From NCBI GenBank assembly GCA_946481465.1, contig CAMLOC010000157.1, positions 1 through 7,538 of the forward strand: a stretch of DNA of 7,538 nucleotides, given 5' to 3'. The first letter of the stretch is position 1. Every line of letters begins with the position of its first letter. The notes under the pieces were generated by a model. It was not told where the DNA came from. It did no database searches and saw only the letters and a program-made list of their open reading frames with translations. The position numbers and the translations under genes are program-made. Source of the stretch: an uncultured Shinella sp. (lineage in GTDB: Bacteria; Pseudomonadota; Alphaproteobacteria; Rhizobiales; Rhizobiaceae). Positions 6,191 to 7,538 of this stretch are shown one piece after another.

Positions 6191-6700
6191 TCAGGCCGTG
6201 ACTTTCAAGACAAGCGGCGCGTGGCCTGTCGCCTCGATGAAGCGCAGCAGGTCCTTTGACGCGATCGAGGTCGTCGCGTCGTTCCTGAGCGGATGGCCGT
6301 TGATCGTGTCGAAGGCCATCAGGTCCTCATCGACGATGATCTTCACCTTGCCTTCCGTGTCGTTGATCGCCCCGAAGGCAGTGACGGCGCCGGGAATGAC
6401 GCCGAGATATTCCATCAGCTTCTCGGGCCTGCCGAAGGAGACGCGGCTCGCTGCGCCGATGAGTGAATGCACCGTCTTCAGGTCCACCGTCGCATGCTCC
6501 TCGACGGTCATCAGGAAATAGTTGTCCTTCTTGTCCTTCACGAAGAGGTTCTTCGTGTGGCCGCCGGGAATTTCGTCGCGCAGCGCCACCGATTCGGCGA
6601 CGGTGAAGACCGGCGCATGCTCCTTCGTGCTGTGGGCGATGCCCAGATCGTCGAGAAACCGGAAAAGATCCCTGTCGGTCTTCGGCTGCGCTTCGCTCAT
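6191..6700 (-). CDS. Free-standing prolyl-tRNA-editing (YbaK/ProX-type) deacylase
   Basis: A 169-residue protein of the YbaK/INS-domain superfamily, members of which hydrolyse wrongly charged tRNA(Pro), usually Ala-tRNA(Pro), in trans to prolyl-tRNA synthetase. The best landmarks are GGHTKNLFVKDKK (46-58), with the expected catalytic Lys as K50, GVIPGAVTAFGAIND (100-114) and INGHPLRND (133-141). Length and motifs fit the PrdX/ProXp-ala group found in Caulobacter and Agrobacterium. The start at 6700 has AGGA a few bases upstream and gives the normal family N-terminus DLFRFLDDLGI. The frame is open 52 codons further to 6856, through the region holding the tRNA promoter; that stretch lacks family similarity, so I reject it, although a Met at 6823 preceded by AGGG keeps some doubt. 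The leader includes a small CCCGG-AAAT-CCGGG hairpin (6769-6782). It is divergent from tRNA-Gly. Confidence 0.88.
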   Translation of the reverse strand: MSEAQPKTDRDLFRFLDDLGIAHSTKEHAPVFTVAESVALRDEIPGGHTKNLFVKDKKDNYFLMTVEEHATVDLKTVHSLIGAASRVSFGRPEKLMEYLGVIPGAVTAFGAINDTEGKVKIIVDEDLMAFDTINGHPLRNDATTSIASKDLLRFIEATGHAPLVLKVTA

Positions 6701-6830
6701 TGTCCTGCTCGTCCCCGCTCGATTGCTGTCCCTCCGCTGATAGGGCTTCGCCCCCGCAAGCGCAACCGCCCGGAAATCCGGGGCTTTGAAACTCTCTCGA
6801 TTTTTTTCTTCAAAATCTGACATTTCCCTG

Positions 6831-6859
6831 TTGCATTTGAAAATGCCTTGGGCCATATA
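6831..6859 (+). promoter_or_regulatory. Sigma-70 promoter of tRNA-Gly
   Basis: TTGCAT (6831-6836) and CATATA (6854-6859) are separated by exactly 17 bases, a good housekeeping promoter for a rhizobial genome. Transcription should start near 6866, about 55 bases before the mature tRNA. No other gene lies between. Confidence 0.65.
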
Positions 6860-6920
6860 CCGCCCGTCGCCGCAACGCAGCGACCTTCGGCCACCAACTA
6901 CCCCAGGCCGTCGACGATGA

Positions 6921-6995
6921 GCGGGTGTAGCTCAGGGGTAGAGCACAACCTTGCCAAGGTTGGGGTCGGGCGTTCGAATCGCCTCACCCGCTCCA
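6921..6995 (+). tRNA. tRNA-Gly (anticodon GCC)
   Basis: A complete 75-base cloverleaf with CCA encoded in the DNA. The acceptor stem pairs GCGGGTG (6921-6927) with CACCCGC (6985-6991). The D-stem is GCTC/GAGC. The anticodon stem is CAACC/GGTTG around TTGCCAA, with GCC at 6953-6955. The T-stem is GGGCG/CGCCT (one G-U pair) around TTCGAAT. The discriminator base is T, as expected for glycine. It reads GGC and GGU codons, which are heavily used in these GC-rich genes. Confidence 0.98.
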
Positions 6996-7012
6996 TTTTC
7001 TCCAAGACCTTC

Positions 7013-7045
7013 AAAGCCTCGGTTTTCCGGGGCTTTTGTGTTTTT
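7013..7045 (+). terminator. Intrinsic terminator of tRNA-Gly
   Basis: AAAGCCTCGG (7013-7022) pairs with CCGGGGCTTT (7027-7036) across a TTTT loop, giving ten pairs with one G-U wobble. The stem runs into TTTT, GTG and then TTTTT (7041-7045). It lies 17 bases after the CCA end and should isolate the tRNA from the next gene. Confidence 0.88.
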
Positions 7046-7145
7046 CCGCCGCGGCTGGCACGAGGCGTTCACGGCTCTCGCAAGCCAGGGTTCCTCACAC
7101 GGCTGCGAATTCGTCAGGCGATGCGATCCGCTCTGCAGCGAGCAA

Positions 7146-7175
7146 TTGCGCCGACAATCCCGTTCGTTGTAGATA
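7146..7175 (+). promoter_or_regulatory. Possible promoter of the GFA-family gene
   Basis: TTGCGC (7146-7151) and TAGATA (7170-7175) are spaced by 18 bases and end about 33 bases before the ATG. Each box is only a partial match. Some promoter is needed here because the tRNA terminator lies upstream. Confidence 0.3.
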
Positions 7176-7208
7176 TTTTCCGCCTGCTTGATTTTGGAGG
7201 AGACGCGC

Positions 7209-7538
7209 ATGGACCGATATACGGGCGGTTGTCTGTGCGGAAACGTCCGCATCGTAGCCTCGGGCAGGCCATACCGGGTCGGCCTTTGTCACTGTCTCGA
7301 TTGCCGCAAGCATCACGGGGCCCTTTTTCAGGCTTCCGCGATATTCCCGCAGGATGCGGTGACGATCGACGGCGAAACGCGCGACTACGCCGGGCGGTTC
7401 TTCTGTCCCCGATGCGGCTCGTCCGTTTTCGCCCGCACCGCAGACGAGATCGAAGTGAACCTCGGATCCCTGGATGCCCCCGACCAGCTGATGCCAACCT
7501 ACGAAAGCTGGATCATCCGTCGCGAGTCCTGGTTGCCG
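7209..7538 (+). CDS. GFA-domain (CENP-V/Gfa-like) zinc protein, 3' end cut by window edge
   Basis: The first 110 residues of a glutathione-dependent formaldehyde-activating (GFA) family protein; the reading frame runs off the right edge with no stop. The family fold binds zinc through cysteines, and all expected ones are present: C8 and C10 (GGCLCGNVR), C27, C29 and C32 (CHCLDCRKHHG), C66 and C69 (CPRCGSSVF). The visible end, SWIIRRESWLP, is close to the usual C-terminus, so perhaps 10-25 residues are missing. GGAGGA lies about seven bases before the ATG. Only a few GFA members act on S-hydroxymethylglutathione, so the substrate here is unknown. Codons such as CGA, ATA, GTA, AGG, TTT and TGT occur more freely than in neighbouring genes. 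Together with its place just after a tRNA gene, this hints at later acquisition, though the segment is short. Confidence 0.88.
   Translation, partial: MDRYTGGCLCGNVRIVASGRPYRVGLCHCLDCRKHHGALFQASAIFPQDAVTIDGETRDYAGRFFCPRCGSSVFARTADEIEVNLGSLDAPDQLMPTYESWIIRRESWLP

Noticed and set aside
5315..6259. A 314-codon plus-strand frame opposite cnoX.
   Set aside because: Its Arg/Ala/Gly-rich translation is a shadow of the thioredoxin-TPR gene, and it runs on into the deacylase gene.
7056..7071. TGGCACG-N4-GTTCA, a possible second sigma-54 promoter ahead of the GFA gene.
   Set aside because: The -24 half is perfect but the -12 half has two mismatches, including the key G, and it lies about 140 bases before the start codon.
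1..7538. A search by eye for CRISPR arrays, insertion sequences, toxin-antitoxin pairs, phage genes or retron-like RNA.
   Set aside because: No regularly spaced repeats, transposase motifs or suitable paired small genes were seen; nearly all the DNA is taken up by recognisable core genes.

Overview
The window reads as ordinary chromosomal DNA from an alphaproteobacterium of the Rhizobiales, most likely the Rhizobiaceae (Agrobacterium, Rhizobium, Sinorhizobium or Shinella type). The reasons are high GC with strong third-position G/C bias, GlnK-AmtB, TesB and UbiH-family proteins of rhizobial type, a free-standing prolyl-tRNA-editing protein, and a CnoX-type thioredoxin next to a LON-domain protein and a Trm112-like protein. 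Genus and species cannot be fixed by reading alone.

Layout, left to right. (1) The minus-strand nitrogen operon glnK-amtB. amtB runs off the left edge, probably lacking only its last few codons. A good sigma-54 promoter lies about 90 bases before glnK, in an AT-rich region that holds an IHF-like site and what looks like a diverged tandem duplication. (2) tesB, an acyl-CoA thioesterase II, on the minus strand, divergent from a plus-strand flavin monooxygenase of the UbiH/UbiF/UbiL/COQ6 ubiquinone family. The two share an 84-base promoter region containing a perfect 14-base palindrome. (3) A minus-strand cluster, transcribed from right to left: a free-standing Ala-tRNA(Pro)-type editing deacylase, the thioredoxin-TPR protein CnoX, a LON substrate-binding-domain protein without a protease domain, and a small Trm112-like protein that has lost most of its cysteines. 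(4) On the plus strand, tRNA-Gly(GCC) with its own promoter and a strong intrinsic terminator. It is followed by the start of a GFA-family zinc protein, cut by the right edge, whose codon use looks less adapted than that of its neighbours.

How the genes work together. GlnK and AmtB form the ammonium-uptake switch under NtrC/sigma-54 control. The ubiquinone hydroxylase feeds the respiratory chain, and TesB hydrolyses acyl-CoA. The editing protein, CnoX and LON-domain genes all bear on protein quality (mistranslation, oxidative unfolding and possible client binding), although a shared pathway is only inferred. There are no insertion sequences, CRISPR arrays or phage genes. I see no strong case for a wholly new system. 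The items most worth a second look are the duplicated glnK upstream region, the tesB/ubi palindrome, the CnoX-LON-Trm112 cluster and the post-tRNA GFA gene. All gaps between genes are shorter than 300 bases.
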